41,441 bases of DNA from an uncultured Sphingomonas sp. (GCF_913062585.1 NZ_CAJXWX010000032.1:1-41441), one strand, 5' to 3'; counted from the stretch's first letter, positions 25,111-34,365 are shown. The notes: generated by a model from the letters alone, not told the origin. Program-made: numbers and translations.

Positions 25111-25268
25111 CACAAAAAGCCCGAAAATCCGCGCTTTTTGTGACTATGACATCCCTCCCGCCTTCCGGAAGCCGCGTGCGGCTGGAGGACACCGCGCTCG
25201 GTCGCTCCTGACCGAGCGCGCGCACCAGCAAATTGGCGGCCCGGCCGCCGATTTGCGTTGTTGCGCCT
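25111..25268 (+). other. oriT-like site 2 (three hairpins plus nic-like core)
   Basis: Three inverted repeats stand in a row. Arms of 10 bases (CACAAAAAGC) lie at 25111-25120 and 25133-25142. Arms of 11 bases (CGCGCTCGGTC) lie at 25193-25203 and 25210-25220. Near-perfect arms (GCAAATTGGCGGC side) span 25228-25256. The last is followed by GTTG and then TTGCGCCT at 25261-25268. The repeat-4 nt-TTGCGCCT order, the same spacing and the same orientation occur at site 1 (6641-6679), while arm sequences differ. The layout matches MOBQ-type origins. No relaxase gene is adjacent, so the site would depend on a trans-acting relaxase. Confidence 0.65.
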
Positions 25269-25326
25269 GAATTTCCTCATCTCCGGTCACAATAGGCCGA
25301 CGCTTTTTCGATCCGATCGCCTCTCA

Positions 25327-26028
25327 TTACAGCCGAACTCCAAGACCGATCCCGAACACCAGCGGGTCCAGGGAGACGTTCACCCGCTGGCGACCCAGTG
25401 TCGCATTGTAGAGCCGGGCGGTGGTGTCGATATCGATATATTTGATGTCGAGGTTCAGGAAGACCCGGCGGGTGATGTCCACGTCGACGCCCGCCTGCGC
25501 CGCCCAGCCTACACTGTCATTGAGGTGTACCCTGGTCGGCCCCACCGCCCTTTGCAGCCCGTCCGACGCCGCTTCGTTCCAGAAGATCGTATAGTTTACA
25601 CCCGCACCGACATAGGGGCGGACATGCTGCGTCGGCATGAAATGATATTGGGCGGTCAGGGTCGGTGGCAGGACCCAGGTGGAGGCGAGCTTGCCGATGC
25701 TGCCGGTCGTGCCCCGCACCCCGCCGACCGAATGTTTCGTGGTCGAGGCGATCAGTTCGATGCCGATATGGTCGGTAGCCATATAGGTCGCATCGACCTC
25801 CGGCATCACGCTGTCGTTGACCTTCACCGGCTCGCCGGGGAAGGCGGGCAGGATACTGCCCGACCGCTCGTTCGGCGCGACCAGGATGGCGCGGGCGCGG
25901 AGCAATACGTCTCCAGCGCGTATCCCGACCCGAGGATCGTTCCCTGCGGTATCCTGCGCCCATGCCGACGTACCGATACCCGTCGCAGCGAGCGCGAGCA
26001 GGACGGTGGCGGTTCTGATAATGGTCAT
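25327..26028 (-). CDS. ompW: OmpW-family outer-membrane protein
   Basis: The protein has 233 residues from the ATG at 26028, with AGGAGACAAGGG upstream. A signal peptide ends at SAWA-QD. The barrel shows the OmpW pattern of eight strands: VLLRARAILVAPNE, IGIELIAST, LPPTLTAQYHFMP, VRPYVGAGVNYTIFW, GWAAQAGVDVDI, VFLNLDIKYIDID, and the C-terminal VFGIGLGVRL. OmpW proteins form small hydrophobic-lined channels and are often induced by low oxygen. It is divergent from hemN. A near-perfect FNR half-pair and a perfect FNR box lie 65 and 87 bases upstream. It is likely FNR-activated. Its substrate is not indicated. Confidence 0.92.
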   Translation of the reverse strand: MTIIRTATVLLALAATGIGTSAWAQDTAGNDPRVGIRAGDVLLRARAILVAPNERSGSILPAFPGEPVKVNDSVMPEVDATYMATDHIGIELIASTTKHSVGGVRGTTGSIGKLASTWVLPPTLTAQYHFMPTQHVRPYVGAGVNYTIFWNEAASDGLQRAVGPTRVHLNDSVGWAAQAGVDVDITRRVFLNLDIKYIDIDTTARLYNATLGRQRVNVSLDPLVFGIGLGVRL

Positions 26029-26086
26029 CCCTTGTCTCCTGTTAGCGTACAGAAGGTCCGGATAGGAGCGCCCCTGCCCCGTCGCC

Positions 26087-26100
26087 TTGACTACCGACAA
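26087..26100. promoter_or_regulatory. near-perfect FNR box upstream of ompW
   Basis: TTGAC-N4-GACAA differs from the perfect FNR/FixK palindrome by one base in the right arm. Its centre is about 65 bases before the ompW ATG, and 22 bases, or two helical turns, from the perfect box at 26109-26122. Both boxes would therefore face the same side of the DNA. Function is inferred. Confidence 0.5.
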
Positions 26101-26108
26101 GCGCCGGT

Positions 26109-26122
26109 TTGACGGCGGTCAA
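26109..26122. promoter_or_regulatory. FNR/FixK box between ompW and hemN
   Basis: TTGACGGCGGTCAA is a perfect TTGAC-N4-GTCAA palindrome. It is centred about 35 bases before the hemN ATG and about 87 before the ompW ATG. The two FNR-type regulators in this window carry the E-x2-SR recognition helix that reads TTGA half-sites. The position so close to hemN allows either activation from a class II site or repression. Confidence 0.8.
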
Positions 26123-26150
26123 AGGCAGGATCGCACGCTCGGGGCACGGC

Positions 26151-27479
26151 ATGGCCATGTGGCCCTATCATCCCGATCTGCTCGCCCGGCCCGTGCCGCG
26201 CTACACCAGCTATCCCACCGCCGCCGAATTCGGCGATCATGTGGGTCATGCCGACATGGCTGCAGCACTCGGTACGGTCGGTACGGACGAAATCCTGTCG
26301 CTCTATCTGCACATCCCCTATTGCCGGGCGATTTGCTGGTATTGCGGGTGCAATACCGGGGCGGCGAACCGGACCGCGCGGCTGGATGCCTATCTCACGC
26401 GGTTGCATCGCGAGATCGATCTGGTGGCCGCCCGGCTGGAGGGTCGCGGACGGATCGGGCGGATCGCCTTTGGTGGCGGGAGCCCCAATGCGATCCCGCC
26501 CGCCGCCTTTGCCGCGCTGGTCGCCCATCTGCGCGCCGCCTTTGCCAGCGATAGTGCAATCCTTTCGCTGGAGATCGATCCGCGCGGCTTCGACGTGGAC
26601 TGGGCGAGCGTCATCGCGGACACCGGTGTCGCACGGGTCAGCCTGGGGGTGCAGACCTTCGACCCGGCCCTTCAGGCGGCGATCGGTCGGGTCCAGCCCG
26701 GCGAGGACATTATCCGCGCCGTCACGCTGCTGCGCGCCGTCGGGGTCGGATCAATCAACTTCGACCTGATGTACGGCCTGCCCGGTCAGGACGAGGCAAC
26801 ACTGGCCGCGACGCTCGACGAGGCCATCGCACTGGCCCCGGAACGGCTGGCGGTGTTCGGCTATGCGCATGTGCCGCACCTCATCCCGCGCCAGCGCCGC
26901 ATCGACGCCCGGGCTCTCCCCGACCCGGCGGCACGCTTCGTCCAGGCGGCGCTGGCGCATGACCGGCTGACGCAGGCAGGCTACCGGGCGGTCGGCTTCG
27001 ATCACTTCGCACAAGCACATGATCCGCTGGCGCGGGCAGCGGCGAACGGAACGTTGCACCGCAATTTCCAGGGCTTCACCGACGACCCCGCCGACATCGT
27101 GATTGGACTGGGGGCCAGCGCGATCAGCGCATTTCCCGACCGGCTGCTCCAGAACGCCAAGAGTGCGGGCGCATGGCATCAGGCGATCGGTGCGGGTCGG
27201 TTTGCAACCACACGCGGCATCCATCGCAGTCCGCTGGACCAGCGCCGAGGCCAGGCCATCGCAGCTTTGCTGTGCCACGGCGTCGCCAATCTCGACGGCC
27301 TGCCCGAACGGGGCGCCATTCGCGGACGCCTCCACCGCTTCGAGCAGGTGGGTTTGGTCGCCTGGGACGGCGCGCGCCTGCGGCTGGCGGCCGACGCCCT
27401 GCCCTATGCCCGCAGCATCGCGGCCGCCTTCGACGCCTGGCGCAACGAGGAAGATATGCGGTTCAGCCATGCCGTCTGA
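26151..27479 (+). CDS. hemN: oxygen-independent coproporphyrinogen III oxidase
   Basis: This 442-residue radical SAM enzyme converts coproporphyrinogen III to protoporphyrinogen IX without oxygen, supplying haem under micro-oxic conditions. The cluster motif is HIPYCRAICWYCGC (Cys-x3-Cys-x2-Cys with the extra Cys of HemN). Other HemN features are RYTSYPTA at the N-terminus, GGGSPNAIPP, VSLGVQTFDP, and the C-terminal HemN domain (GLGASAISAF, RGIHRSPLDQRRG). The start ATG at 26151 (MAMWPYHPDL) lies 29 bases after an FNR box. Its end overlaps the next gene by 11 bases, so hemN and the FNR gene are coupled. The length is normal for HemN. It matches the family, unlike the shorter HemW type, because it keeps the fourth cysteine. 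Confidence 0.94.
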   Translation: MAMWPYHPDLLARPVPRYTSYPTAAEFGDHVGHADMAAALGTVGTDEILSLYLHIPYCRAICWYCGCNTGAANRTARLDAYLTRLHREIDLVAARLEGRGRIGRIAFGGGSPNAIPPAAFAALVAHLRAAFASDSAILSLEIDPRGFDVDWASVIADTGVARVSLGVQTFDPALQAAIGRVQPGEDIIRAVTLLRAVGVGSINFDLMYGLPGQDEATLAATLDEAIALAPERLAVFGYAHVPHLIPRQRRIDARALPDPAARFVQAALAHDRLTQAGYRAVGFDHFAQAHDPLARAAANGTLHRNFQGFTDDPADIVIGLGASAISAFPDRLLQNAKSAGAWHQAIGAGRFATTRGIHRSPLDQRRGQAIAALLCHGVANLDGLPERGAIRGRLHRFEQVGLVAWDGARLRLAADALPYARSIAAAFDAWRNEEDMRFSHAV

Positions 27480-28158
27480 CCTGCCGCTGCGATGTGCCGC
27501 CTGTGCCGCGCGGGATATGGCCTTATGCGACGGCCTGGACGAGACGGCCCTCGCCGCGCTCCATCAGATCGGGCGCCGCCGTCGGTTGCGCGCCGGGCAG
27601 GCTTTCGGCTGGTTCGGCGATCGGGCAAGCAGTTGCGCCAATCTCATTTCGGGCGTCCTGAAAGTGTCTCGCGTGGAGGCGGACGGCGGCATCCAGATCG
27701 TCGGCCTGCTCTATCCCGGCGATTTCGTCGGCACGCTCTTCGCCGATCGCTCCGCCGACACCATCGCGGCGCTGAGCGAGGCCGATCTGTGCGTTTATCC
27801 GCGCCGGGCGCTGGAGGAGATGCTGGTCCGCCACCCGGCCGCCGGGCGATTACTGCTGCGCCGGACGCTGGCGACGCTGGGCGAGGTGCGGCGCTGGATG
27901 CCGATGCTGGCGCGCGCGCGGGCCGACGCACGGGTCGCCGCGCTGCTGCTCGACATGGCGCGGCGGTGCGCGGCGGACGGTGAAGACATGTTCCGCCTGC
28001 CCCTGTCGCGTGGCGCGATGGCGGAGGCACTGGGCTTGGTGGTCGAGACCGTCAGCCGTCACATGACCGCATTCCAGCAGGACGGTCTGATCGCGCTATC
28101 CGGCCTGCGCGGCGTGCGCCTGATCGACAGGACACGCCTGGCCATCATCGCGGGCTAG
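27469..28158 (+). CDS. FNR-type oxygen-responsive regulator (first copy)
   Basis: The protein has 229 residues. Cys9, Cys12 and Cys20 (CAACAARDMALC) with Cys56 (ASSCANLISG) are placed as in FnrL-type proteins that bind an oxygen-labile 4Fe-4S cluster. The cAMP-type beta-roll follows (VGLLYPGDFVGTLF, DLCVYPRRALEEML), then a dimerization helix and the HTH (LSRGAMAEALGLVVETVSRHMTAF). Glu-x2-Ser-Arg in the recognition helix reads TTGA half-sites. It overlaps hemN by 11 bases and is therefore linked to the FNR box in front of hemN. It should activate the low-oxygen genes here. A second copy lies at 34423. It converges on cydC with a gap of one base. Confidence 0.92.
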   Translation: MPSDLPLRCAACAARDMALCDGLDETALAALHQIGRRRRLRAGQAFGWFGDRASSCANLISGVLKVSRVEADGGIQIVGLLYPGDFVGTLFADRSADTIAALSEADLCVYPRRALEEMLVRHPAAGRLLLRRTLATLGEVRRWMPMLARARADARVAALLLDMARRCAADGEDMFRLPLSRGAMAEALGLVVETVSRHMTAFQQDGLIALSGLRGVRLIDRTRLAIIAG

Positions 28159-28159
28159 G

Positions 28160-29761
28160 TCAGGCGGCGGATCGGCGGGACGCTTCATCCACCGCCCATT
28201 GCCGCTCGCACAGCACGGTGAGCACGGGGCGATGGCTGACCAGGATCATTCCCTGCCCCGTCCGCCGGACGCGCGCATCCAGGCGGCCGGCGACCTCGGC
28301 CGCGACATCGGCGTCCAGTCCCTCGCCCGGTTCATCGAGCAACAACCAGGGCGCATCGCCCAGATAGGCGCGGGCCAGCGACAGCCGCCGCCGCTCGCCA
28401 CCCGACAGCCGCGCTCCATCATCGCCCAGCCATGTGTCGAGCCCGTCGGGCAAGGCCCGCACGACCGCCTCCAACGCTGCATCGCCCAGCGCCTGCCACA
28501 GCCGATCCTCGCTCGCGTGAGGCTCGGCGATCCGCAGATTGTCGCGAACCGTGCTCGCCATCAGCGCGGCATCCTGCGGCGCCCAGGCAAAGATCGCGCG
28601 CAGGGTCGCGGGCGCGAGATCAGCGGCATCCCGACCATCGATCCCGATCCGGCCCGGCTGTAGGGGACGCAGCCCCAGCAAGCCTTCGACCAATGTCGTC
28701 TTGCCGCAGCCCGATGGTCCGGTCAGCGCGATCCGGCTGCCCGGCATGAACCGCTCGCCATCGATGACGAGGATCGACGGGCCGCGCGATCCGATGGCGG
28801 AGGGCGCGTCCTCCACCGCATCGAACACCGCGTCGAGCCGTGCCTCCGCCTCGCGAAGCCGTCCGCTCTCGGTCAACGCCCGCAGGATCGGGGCGATGCC
28901 ATCGACGGTCATCGCCGCCGCCAGCGCCGCGAGCGCGGCGATCGGTGCGCCGGCGCCGGATGAAAACGTCAGGGCCAAGGCCGCCGCCACGGCCACGCCG
29001 CTCGCGTGCAACGCCTCGAACCACGCGGCGACCGCCGCCTGCCTGACCTGCGCTTCGGACAGGCGATCGCCCGCCGCCGCGACACGCGCCGTCGCCCAAT
29101 CCTCCAGCGCGAAGCAACGCAACTCCGCCGCCGCGCTGCCGAGCATCGCCACTTCCTCGCGCAAGGCACCGGTCGCCTGTTGCACCGCGCGGCCGGGCTG
29201 CTCCAACCGACCCGCCCCATAACGCGCCAGAGCCCATATTCCCCCGGCACAGGCCAGTGCCGCCCCCATCGTCAGCCATCCGCCGAGCAGCGTCAACACC
29301 GCCCCCGATGCCAACGCCGCCACGGCACCCCACGGCCCCGACAGACGGACGAAGCGCCATTCCACCGCATCGACATCGCCGATCAGCCGCGCCGTCGCCT
29401 CGCCCCGCCCAAGCGCCAGCGCGACCGAGGGCGGCGCGGCGGTGATCGCGCGATAGAGCGCGGGGCGCAGCCGGGCGAGTGCCCCGAATGCCGCGCCATG
29501 GCTCGCCAACCGCTCGCCATAACGCGCGCCGGTCCGCACGATCGCCAGCAAGCGGATCGCGGCGGAGGGCAGCATGTAATTGAACGCCTGCGCCGCGACG
29601 ATCCCTGCCCCGCCCGCCAAGGCTGCGGCGGCCAGGAACCAGCCCGACAGCGACAGCAGCAGCACCGAGGCAGCAGCGACCAGCGCGGCGCACGCTCCCG
29701 CCTGTCGCAAACGGCGGCGCTCCTTGCGACGTTCGGCGGCGATCAGCGTTCGCAAGGTCAT
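28160..29761 (-). CDS. cydC: CydC, ABC exporter subunit for cytochrome bd assembly
   Basis: This 533-residue half-transporter has about six TM helices in the first 300 residues, then an ATPase domain. Walker A is [15 protein letters not shown], the signature is [16 protein letters not shown], Walker B is [12 protein letters not shown], and the H-loop is ILVSHRP. With CydD it exports cysteine/glutathione to the periplasm and is needed for haem insertion into bd oxidase. The ATG overlaps the cydD stop (ATGA), so the pair is translationally coupled. The assignment as CydC rather than CydD rests on gene order and the CydC-like helix content. Both subunits look intact. The operon faces away from cydABX across a divergent FNR box. 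Confidence 0.9.
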   Translation of the reverse strand: MTLRTLIAAERRKERRRLRQAGACAALVAAASVLLLSLSGWFLAAAALAGGAGIVAAQAFNYMLPSAAIRLLAIVRTGARYGERLASHGAAFGALARLRPALYRAITAAPPSVALALGRGEATARLIGDVDAVEWRFVRLSGPWGAVAALASGAVLTLLGGWLTMGAALACAGGIWALARYGAGRLEQPGRAVQQATGALREEVAMLGSAAAELRCFALEDWATARVAAAGDRLSEAQVRQAAVAAWFEALHASGVAVAAALALTFSSGAGAPIAALAALAAAMTVDGIAPILRALTESGRLREAEARLDAVFDAVEDAPSAIGSRGPSILVIDGERFMPGSRIALTGPSGCGKTTLVEGLLGLRPLQPGRIGIDGRDAADLAPATLRAIFAWAPQDAALMASTVRDNLRIAEPHASEDRLWQALGDAALEAVVRALPDGLDTWLGDDGARLSGGERRRLSLARAYLGDAPWLLLDEPGEGLDADVAAEVAGRLDARVRRTGQGMILVSHRPVLTVLCERQWAVDEASRRSAA

Positions 29762-31389
29762 GCGGCAGGTCCCAGATGAATGACCCGCGTCGCGATGGCG
29801 GCAAGCGCAGGGCTGTGGGTGGCGATCAGCGTCGTACGCCCCCGCGCCGCGCGGGCGATGGTCGCGATCAGCCTGGTTTCGGCACCGGCGTCGAGATGCG
29901 CGGTCGGCTCGTCGAGCAGCAGGAACGGGGCGGGGTTGAGAAGCGCGCGGGCCAGCGCGATCCGCCGTCGCTCGCCCCCCGACAACCCGCTCCCCCGCGC
30001 ATCCAGCGGCGCGTCCAGCCCGCCGCGTCGGGATGCGAGCATCCGGCCCAGCCCCGCCGCCGCGACCACGCGCCGGACCGCCAGGTCATCCGCATGGGTG
30101 TAGGCCAGCAACAGGTTCTCGCGGATCGTGCCCGCGACCAGCAGGGGATGCTGCCCCACCCAGCTCGCCTGCCCCGCCAGCGAAGTGAGCGGTACACCGC
30201 CCGCCTCGACCGTTCCCGCCGACAGCGGCGCGAGACCCAGCAGCAGATGCAGCACGCTGGTCTTGCCGCTGCCCGACGGACCCAGCAGCGCCACCGTCTC
30301 GCCCGCCTCGACACAGAAGGACAGGCCCGAGACGGCGGGCGTGTAGCAGCCGGGATAATGGATCGTCACATCGCGCAAGCTCAGGGGGGCCGCCGCCACG
30401 ACGGGAACCGCCCGCACCGGCTCGACCAGCGGCATCAGCGTATCGGCGGCCGTATCGGCGCACTGTTTGTCATGATAGGCTGCGGCAAGGCGGCGCATCG
30501 GCGCGTAGAATTCGGGCGCCAGGGCCAGCACGAAGAAGGCCCGCGCCAGGGTCAGCGTCTCGGGGGCCGCAAAGGGCAACAGGCCGAGCAGTGAAAAGCC
30601 GCAATAGACCGCGACCAAGGCGACCGACAGCGCCGCGAAGAACTCCAGCGCGGCGGAGGACAGGAAGGCGATCCGCAGGACACGCATCGTCCGCTCCGCC
30701 AGTTCCTCAGCCGCCGCGCCGATCGCCTCGGTCTCGCGCATCTCGGCGCGGAAGGCCAGCACGACGGGCAGAGCGCGCACCCGGTCGGCGAAACGGGCAG
30801 ACAGACGATGCAAGGCGATGAACTGTCGTCGCGATTCGTCCGCCGCCGCACCGCCCGCCAGAATCATCGCCGCCACGAAGGGCAGCAGGGTGCCCGCCAG
30901 AATGACGGCCGCGACCCAACTCGCGCAGGCCGTGGCCGCCAGGACCAGCATCGGCGCGATGGCGGCGGCCCGGCGTGCGGGCATGAAGCGCGCGACATAG
31001 CCGTCCAGCGCCTCGACCGCATCCACCGCCTGCGTCGCCAACAGGCCGCTGTCGATCGGTGTGCCCGCCTGCCGATGGAGCGTGGCGGCGACGACCCGCC
31101 GCCGCTGCGCTCGCTTGATCATTCCCGCCCGCGCGGCACCCCGCCGCACGGCCAGCATCGCGAACAGTCCGCGCAAGGCCCCCATGCCGACCATCAGCAG
31201 AGCCCAGGGCCACAATGCCCCTCGCCCCGCCACCGCCGCCACGGCCCCCGCGATCCCGCCCGCAAAGCCGACCGCGGCCAGCGTATCGAGAAGCAACAGG
31301 CCCACCGCCCCGTCCCGCCCCCCGGCCGCGTCCTTCAACCAGCGGTTCCGCATTCCGGGGGTCGAGGCGTCATGGGCGATCGTCGTCAT
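29758..31389 (-). CDS. cydD: CydD, ABC exporter subunit for cytochrome bd assembly
   Basis: The protein has 543 residues from the ATG at 31389 ([15 protein letters not shown]). The longer frame would run into the FNR box, and an ATG at 31353 is also possible. It has a TM domain of about six helices ([20 protein letters not shown] and on) and an ATPase with [30 protein letters not shown] and [14 protein letters not shown]. It pairs with CydC to export thiols that support cytochrome bd biogenesis. It is the first gene of the leftward unit. Its start lies 41 bases from the centre of the perfect FNR box at 31424-31437, the classic distance for class II FNR activation. The two arms of the locus (cydDC and cydABX) are probably induced together by oxygen limitation. 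Confidence 0.9.
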   Translation of the reverse strand: MTTIAHDASTPGMRNRWLKDAAGGRDGAVGLLLLDTLAAVGFAGGIAGAVAAVAGRGALWPWALLMVGMGALRGLFAMLAVRRGAARAGMIKRAQRRRVVAATLHRQAGTPIDSGLLATQAVDAVEALDGYVARFMPARRAAAIAPMLVLAATACASWVAAVILAGTLLPFVAAMILAGGAAADESRRQFIALHRLSARFADRVRALPVVLAFRAEMRETEAIGAAAEELAERTMRVLRIAFLSSAALEFFAALSVALVAVYCGFSLLGLLPFAAPETLTLARAFFVLALAPEFYAPMRRLAAAYHDKQCADTAADTLMPLVEPVRAVPVVAAAPLSLRDVTIHYPGCYTPAVSGLSFCVEAGETVALLGPSGSGKTSVLHLLLGLAPLSAGTVEAGGVPLTSLAGQASWVGQHPLLVAGTIRENLLLAYTHADDLAVRRVVAAAGLGRMLASRRGGLDAPLDARGSGLSGGERRRIALARALLNPAPFLLLDEPTAHLDAGAETRLIATIARAARGRTTLIATHSPALAAIATRVIHLGPAA

Positions 31390-31423
31390 GGCCCGACCGT
31401 CGCCGCGACTGGCCGACCTGTCT

Positions 31424-31437
31424 TTGACCGCGGTCAA
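31424..31437. promoter_or_regulatory. FNR/FixK box between cydDC and cydABX
   Basis: TTGACCGCGGTCAA is a perfect, fully symmetric palindrome in the divergent region. Its centre lies 41 bases before the cydD start and about 82 before the cydA start. The same 14 bases occur at 41151-41164. One site could drive both arms of the bd oxidase locus. Confidence 0.82.
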
Positions 31438-31512
31438 TGTCGGCACGGCGCGCCAGGCCTAGCGAGTCGCTCGGCAAGGGGCCGGGGGCGGCTCCTATTA
31501 TGGAGACATGCT

Positions 31513-33081
31513 ATGGACCCCGGCGTCGTAGACCTGTCGCGACTGCAATTCGCGGCCACCGCGCTTTATCATTTCCTGTTCGTGCCGCTGACGCTCGGCC
31601 TGTCGATGATGTTGGTCATCATGGAATCGGTCTATGTCATGACCAACCGCCCGGTGTGGCGCGTGACAACGCGCTTCTGGGGCAAGATCTTCGGCATCAA
31701 CTTCGTACTCGGCGTCGCCACGGGCCTGACCATGGAGTTCCAGTTCGGCACCAACTGGTCCTATTTCTCGCATTATGTCGGCGACATCTTCGGTGCGCCG
31801 CTGGCGATCGAGGGGCTGATGGCCTTCTTCCTGGAGGCGACGTTCGTCGGGCTGATGTTCTTCGGCTGGGACCGGCTGTCGAAGCTCGGCCATCTGATCG
31901 TCACCTTCATGACGGCGCTGGGCACCAATTTGTCGGCGCTGTGGATTCTGGTCGCCAATGGCTGGATGCAGAACCCGGTCGGCGCGAGCTTCAACCCCGA
32001 TACGATGCGCATGGAGGTCACCGATTTCGGCGCGGTGCTGTTCAATCCCGTCGCCCAGGCCAAGTTCGTCCACACGGTGAGCGCGGGCTATGTCTGCGCC
32101 TCGGTCGTGGTGCTGGGTGTGTCGGCCTTCTGGCTGTTGAAGGGGCGGTTCGTGCCCATCGCGCGCCGGTCGATGACGGTGGCGGCGGCGTTCGGCCTGG
32201 CCTCCTCGCTGTCGGTCGTCGTGCTGGGCGACGAGAGCGGCTATGCGCTGACCGATAACCAGAAGATGAAGCTCGCCGCGATCGAGGCGGTCTGGCACAC
32301 CGAGCCCGGCCCCTCGGGCCTCACCCTGTTCGGCCTGCCCGATACGGTCGCGCGCGAGACGCGCTACAAGGTCGAAATCCCCTGGGTGCTGGGCCTGATC
32401 GCGACGCGCAGCCTGGACGGGACGGTCGCGGGCATGTCCGAACTGGTGCTCAAGGCGCAGGAGCGCATCGCCTCGGGCGTGATCGCCTATGACGCGGTGC
32501 AGCAGCTGAAGGCGAACCCGAACGACGTCGCCCAGCGCGCCCGGTTCGAGGCCCACAAGCGCGACCTGGGCTATGCGCTGCTGCTCAAGCGGCAGATGGC
32601 CGACCCGCGCGCCGCGACTGCGAAGCAGATCGAGGCGGCGGCCTGGGACACGGTCCCCAATGTCGGCCTGCTCTTCTGGAGCTTCCGCATCATGGCCGCG
32701 ATCGGCTTTGCAATGATCGCATTGTTCGCCACCGCCTTCATCCTGTGTTCGCTCCGGATGCACATGGATGCCCGCTGGTTCCTCCGCCTCGCGGTGGCGG
32801 CGATCCCGTTGCCCTGGGTGGCGATCGAGCTCGGCTGGCTGGTCGCCGAACTGGGACGACAGCCCTGGGCGATCGAGGGTGTGCTGCCGACCTTCCTCGC
32901 GACCAGCTCGCTGTCGCGCGGGGCGCTGTGGACCACGCTGGCCGGGTTTACCGCGCTCTACGGCGTGCTGGCGGTGATCGAGGTGCGCCTGATCCTCGCC
33001 GCCATCGCACACGGCCCAGAGGAGCGAGACGACCAGCCCGCACCCGGACCGATCCCCGCCGCCACTCCCGTCACCGCCTGA
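31513..33081 (+). CDS. cydA: cytochrome bd ubiquinol oxidase subunit I
   Basis: The protein has 522 residues from the ATG at 31513 behind GGAGA. CydA carries all three haems and the quinol site of the high-affinity bd oxidase and reduces oxygen to water in the inner membrane. His20 (ALYHFLFVPLTLGL) and the His in KFVHTVSAGYVC are the haem b595 and b558 ligands. The Q-loop is entered by YKVEIPWVLGLIATRS with its conserved Lys and Glu. The loop is of the longer kind with an inserted helix, as in E. coli type bd-I. About nine TM segments are visible. It heads cydABX and is divergent from cydDC across a shared FNR box. Gene spacing to cydB is 13 bases. Confidence 0.96.
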   Translation: MDPGVVDLSRLQFAATALYHFLFVPLTLGLSMMLVIMESVYVMTNRPVWRVTTRFWGKIFGINFVLGVATGLTMEFQFGTNWSYFSHYVGDIFGAPLAIEGLMAFFLEATFVGLMFFGWDRLSKLGHLIVTFMTALGTNLSALWILVANGWMQNPVGASFNPDTMRMEVTDFGAVLFNPVAQAKFVHTVSAGYVCASVVVLGVSAFWLLKGRFVPIARRSMTVAAAFGLASSLSVVVLGDESGYALTDNQKMKLAAIEAVWHTEPGPSGLTLFGLPDTVARETRYKVEIPWVLGLIATRSLDGTVAGMSELVLKAQERIASGVIAYDAVQQLKANPNDVAQRARFEAHKRDLGYALLLKRQMADPRAATAKQIEAAAWDTVPNVGLLFWSFRIMAAIGFAMIALFATAFILCSLRMHMDARWFLRLAVAAIPLPWVAIELGWLVAELGRQPWAIEGVLPTFLATSSLSRGALWTTLAGFTALYGVLAVIEVRLILAAIAHGPEERDDQPAPGPIPAATPVTA

Positions 33082-33094
33082 AGGAGGCCAGGAC

Positions 33095-34234
33095 ATGTTC
33101 GACTATGAGATGTTGCGCCTGATATGGTGGGCGCTGCTGGGCGTGCTGCTGATCGGCTTTGCGCTGACCGACGGGTTCGACCTGGGGGTCGCCGCCCTCC
33201 TGCCCTTCGTCGCGAGGAGCGATGCCGAGCGGCGGATGGTCATCAATTCCATCGGGCCGACCTGGGAGGGAAACCAGGTCTGGTTCATCCTGGGCGGCGG
33301 CGCGATCTTCGCGGCTTGGCCGTTCGTCTATGCGGTCAGCTTTTCGGGCTTCTACCTCGCGATGTTCCTGGTGCTGGCTGCGCTGATCCTGCGGCCGGTG
33401 GGGTTCAAATATCGCTCGAAGCGGCCGGACCCGGCCTGGCGCACCCGCTGGGACTGGGCGCTGTTCGTCGGGGGACTGGTGCCAGCCCTCGTCTTCGGCG
33501 TCGCGGTCGGCAATGTGCTGCTCGGCGCGCCCTTCCGCTTGGATGGAGACCTGCGCGCCTTTTACGACGGCACTTTGCTTGGGCTGTTCACGCCCTTCAC
33601 GCTGGTCTGCGGGCTGTTGTCGGTGGCGATGCTGGTGCTACACGGCGCGGCGTGGCTGTCGATCAAGGTCGAGCATGGTCCCGTCCATGACCGGGCGCGG
33701 GCGTTCGGTACGGCGGCGGCCATCGCCTCCATCCTGTTGTTCGCGGTCGGCTTCGCCTTCGTCGCATGGGGCGATATGGGCTATCGGATCGTCGGCGCGG
33801 TCGATCCGCTCGGCCCGTCCAACCCGTTGCGCATGACGGCGGAGCAAGCGGGCGGCGCATGGCTCGACAATTATGCGACCTATCCCTGGATGATGGCGCT
33901 GCCCGCACTGGGCTTCGCCGGGGCCGCGCTGGCGCTGATTGGTATCCGCAGCGGTCGTGAGGCGCTGGCCTTTGCCGGATCGTCGCTCGCCGCGACGGGG
34001 ATCATCGCCACCGTCGGCTGCGCAATGTTCCCCTTCATCCTGCCGTCGAGCATCGACGCGCATAGCAGTCTGACGGTGTGGAACGCCTCGTCCACGCAGA
34101 AGACGCTGGGCATCATGCTGTTCGTCACGCTCGTCTTCCTGCCGATCGTGCTCGCCTACACCGCCTGGGCCTATCGGGTGATGTTCGGCCGCGTGACGGC
34201 GGACGCGGTGCGCACCAATCCCGACTTCTACTGA
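33095..34234 (+). CDS. cydB: cytochrome bd ubiquinol oxidase subunit II
   Basis: The protein has 379 residues, normal for CydB, with GGAGG-type ribosome binding site before the ATG at 33095. It shows the CydB start (LRLIWWALLGVLLIGFALTDGFDLG), the duplicated four-helix pattern and the conserved NSIGPTWEGNQVWFILGGGAIFAAWPFVYA. The last helix contains GIMLFVTLVFLPIVLAYTAWAY. It binds no haem itself but stabilises the haem pair of CydA and supplies proton paths. It is followed 14 bases later by cydX. Topology and motifs are complete, so the oxidase should be functional. Confidence 0.96.
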   Translation: MFDYEMLRLIWWALLGVLLIGFALTDGFDLGVAALLPFVARSDAERRMVINSIGPTWEGNQVWFILGGGAIFAAWPFVYAVSFSGFYLAMFLVLAALILRPVGFKYRSKRPDPAWRTRWDWALFVGGLVPALVFGVAVGNVLLGAPFRLDGDLRAFYDGTLLGLFTPFTLVCGLLSVAMLVLHGAAWLSIKVEHGPVHDRARAFGTAAAIASILLFAVGFAFVAWGDMGYRIVGAVDPLGPSNPLRMTAEQAGGAWLDNYATYPWMMALPALGFAGAALALIGIRSGREALAFAGSSLAATGIIATVGCAMFPFILPSSIDAHSSLTVWNASSTQKTLGIMLFVTLVFLPIVLAYTAWAYRVMFGRVTADAVRTNPDFY

Positions 34235-34248
34235 GAAAGGAACGACCC

Positions 34249-34365
34249 ATGTGGTATTTCTCCTGGGTCCTGGGCCTCGGCCTGGCGATCGGCTTCGGCA
34301 TCCTCAACGGCATCTGGCACGAATTCCATCTGCCGCACGAGGACGACGTGTCACCGCGACACTGA
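34249..34365 (+). CDS. cydX: CydX small subunit of cytochrome bd oxidase
   Basis: The protein has 38 residues from the ATG at 34249, with AGAAAGGA upstream. The sequence MWYFSWVLGLGLAIGFGILNG, then IWHEFHLPHEDD, is a single TM helix with the conserved N-terminal Trp-Tyr-Phe-Ser-Trp and Leu-Gly-Leu-Gly motifs of CydX. It stabilises the haem environment of the oxidase. It is the third gene of the cydABX operon. The small size would be missed by default gene finders. The His-Glu-Phe-His tail is a little longer than in E. coli. Confidence 0.93.
   Translation: MWYFSWVLGLGLAIGFGILNGIWHEFHLPHEDDVSPRH

Noticed and set aside
24738..25211. Plus-strand frame of 157 codons in the ompW/receptor spacer
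   Set aside because: It reads through transposase fragments in the wrong frame and through oriT hairpins; it has no ribosome binding site.
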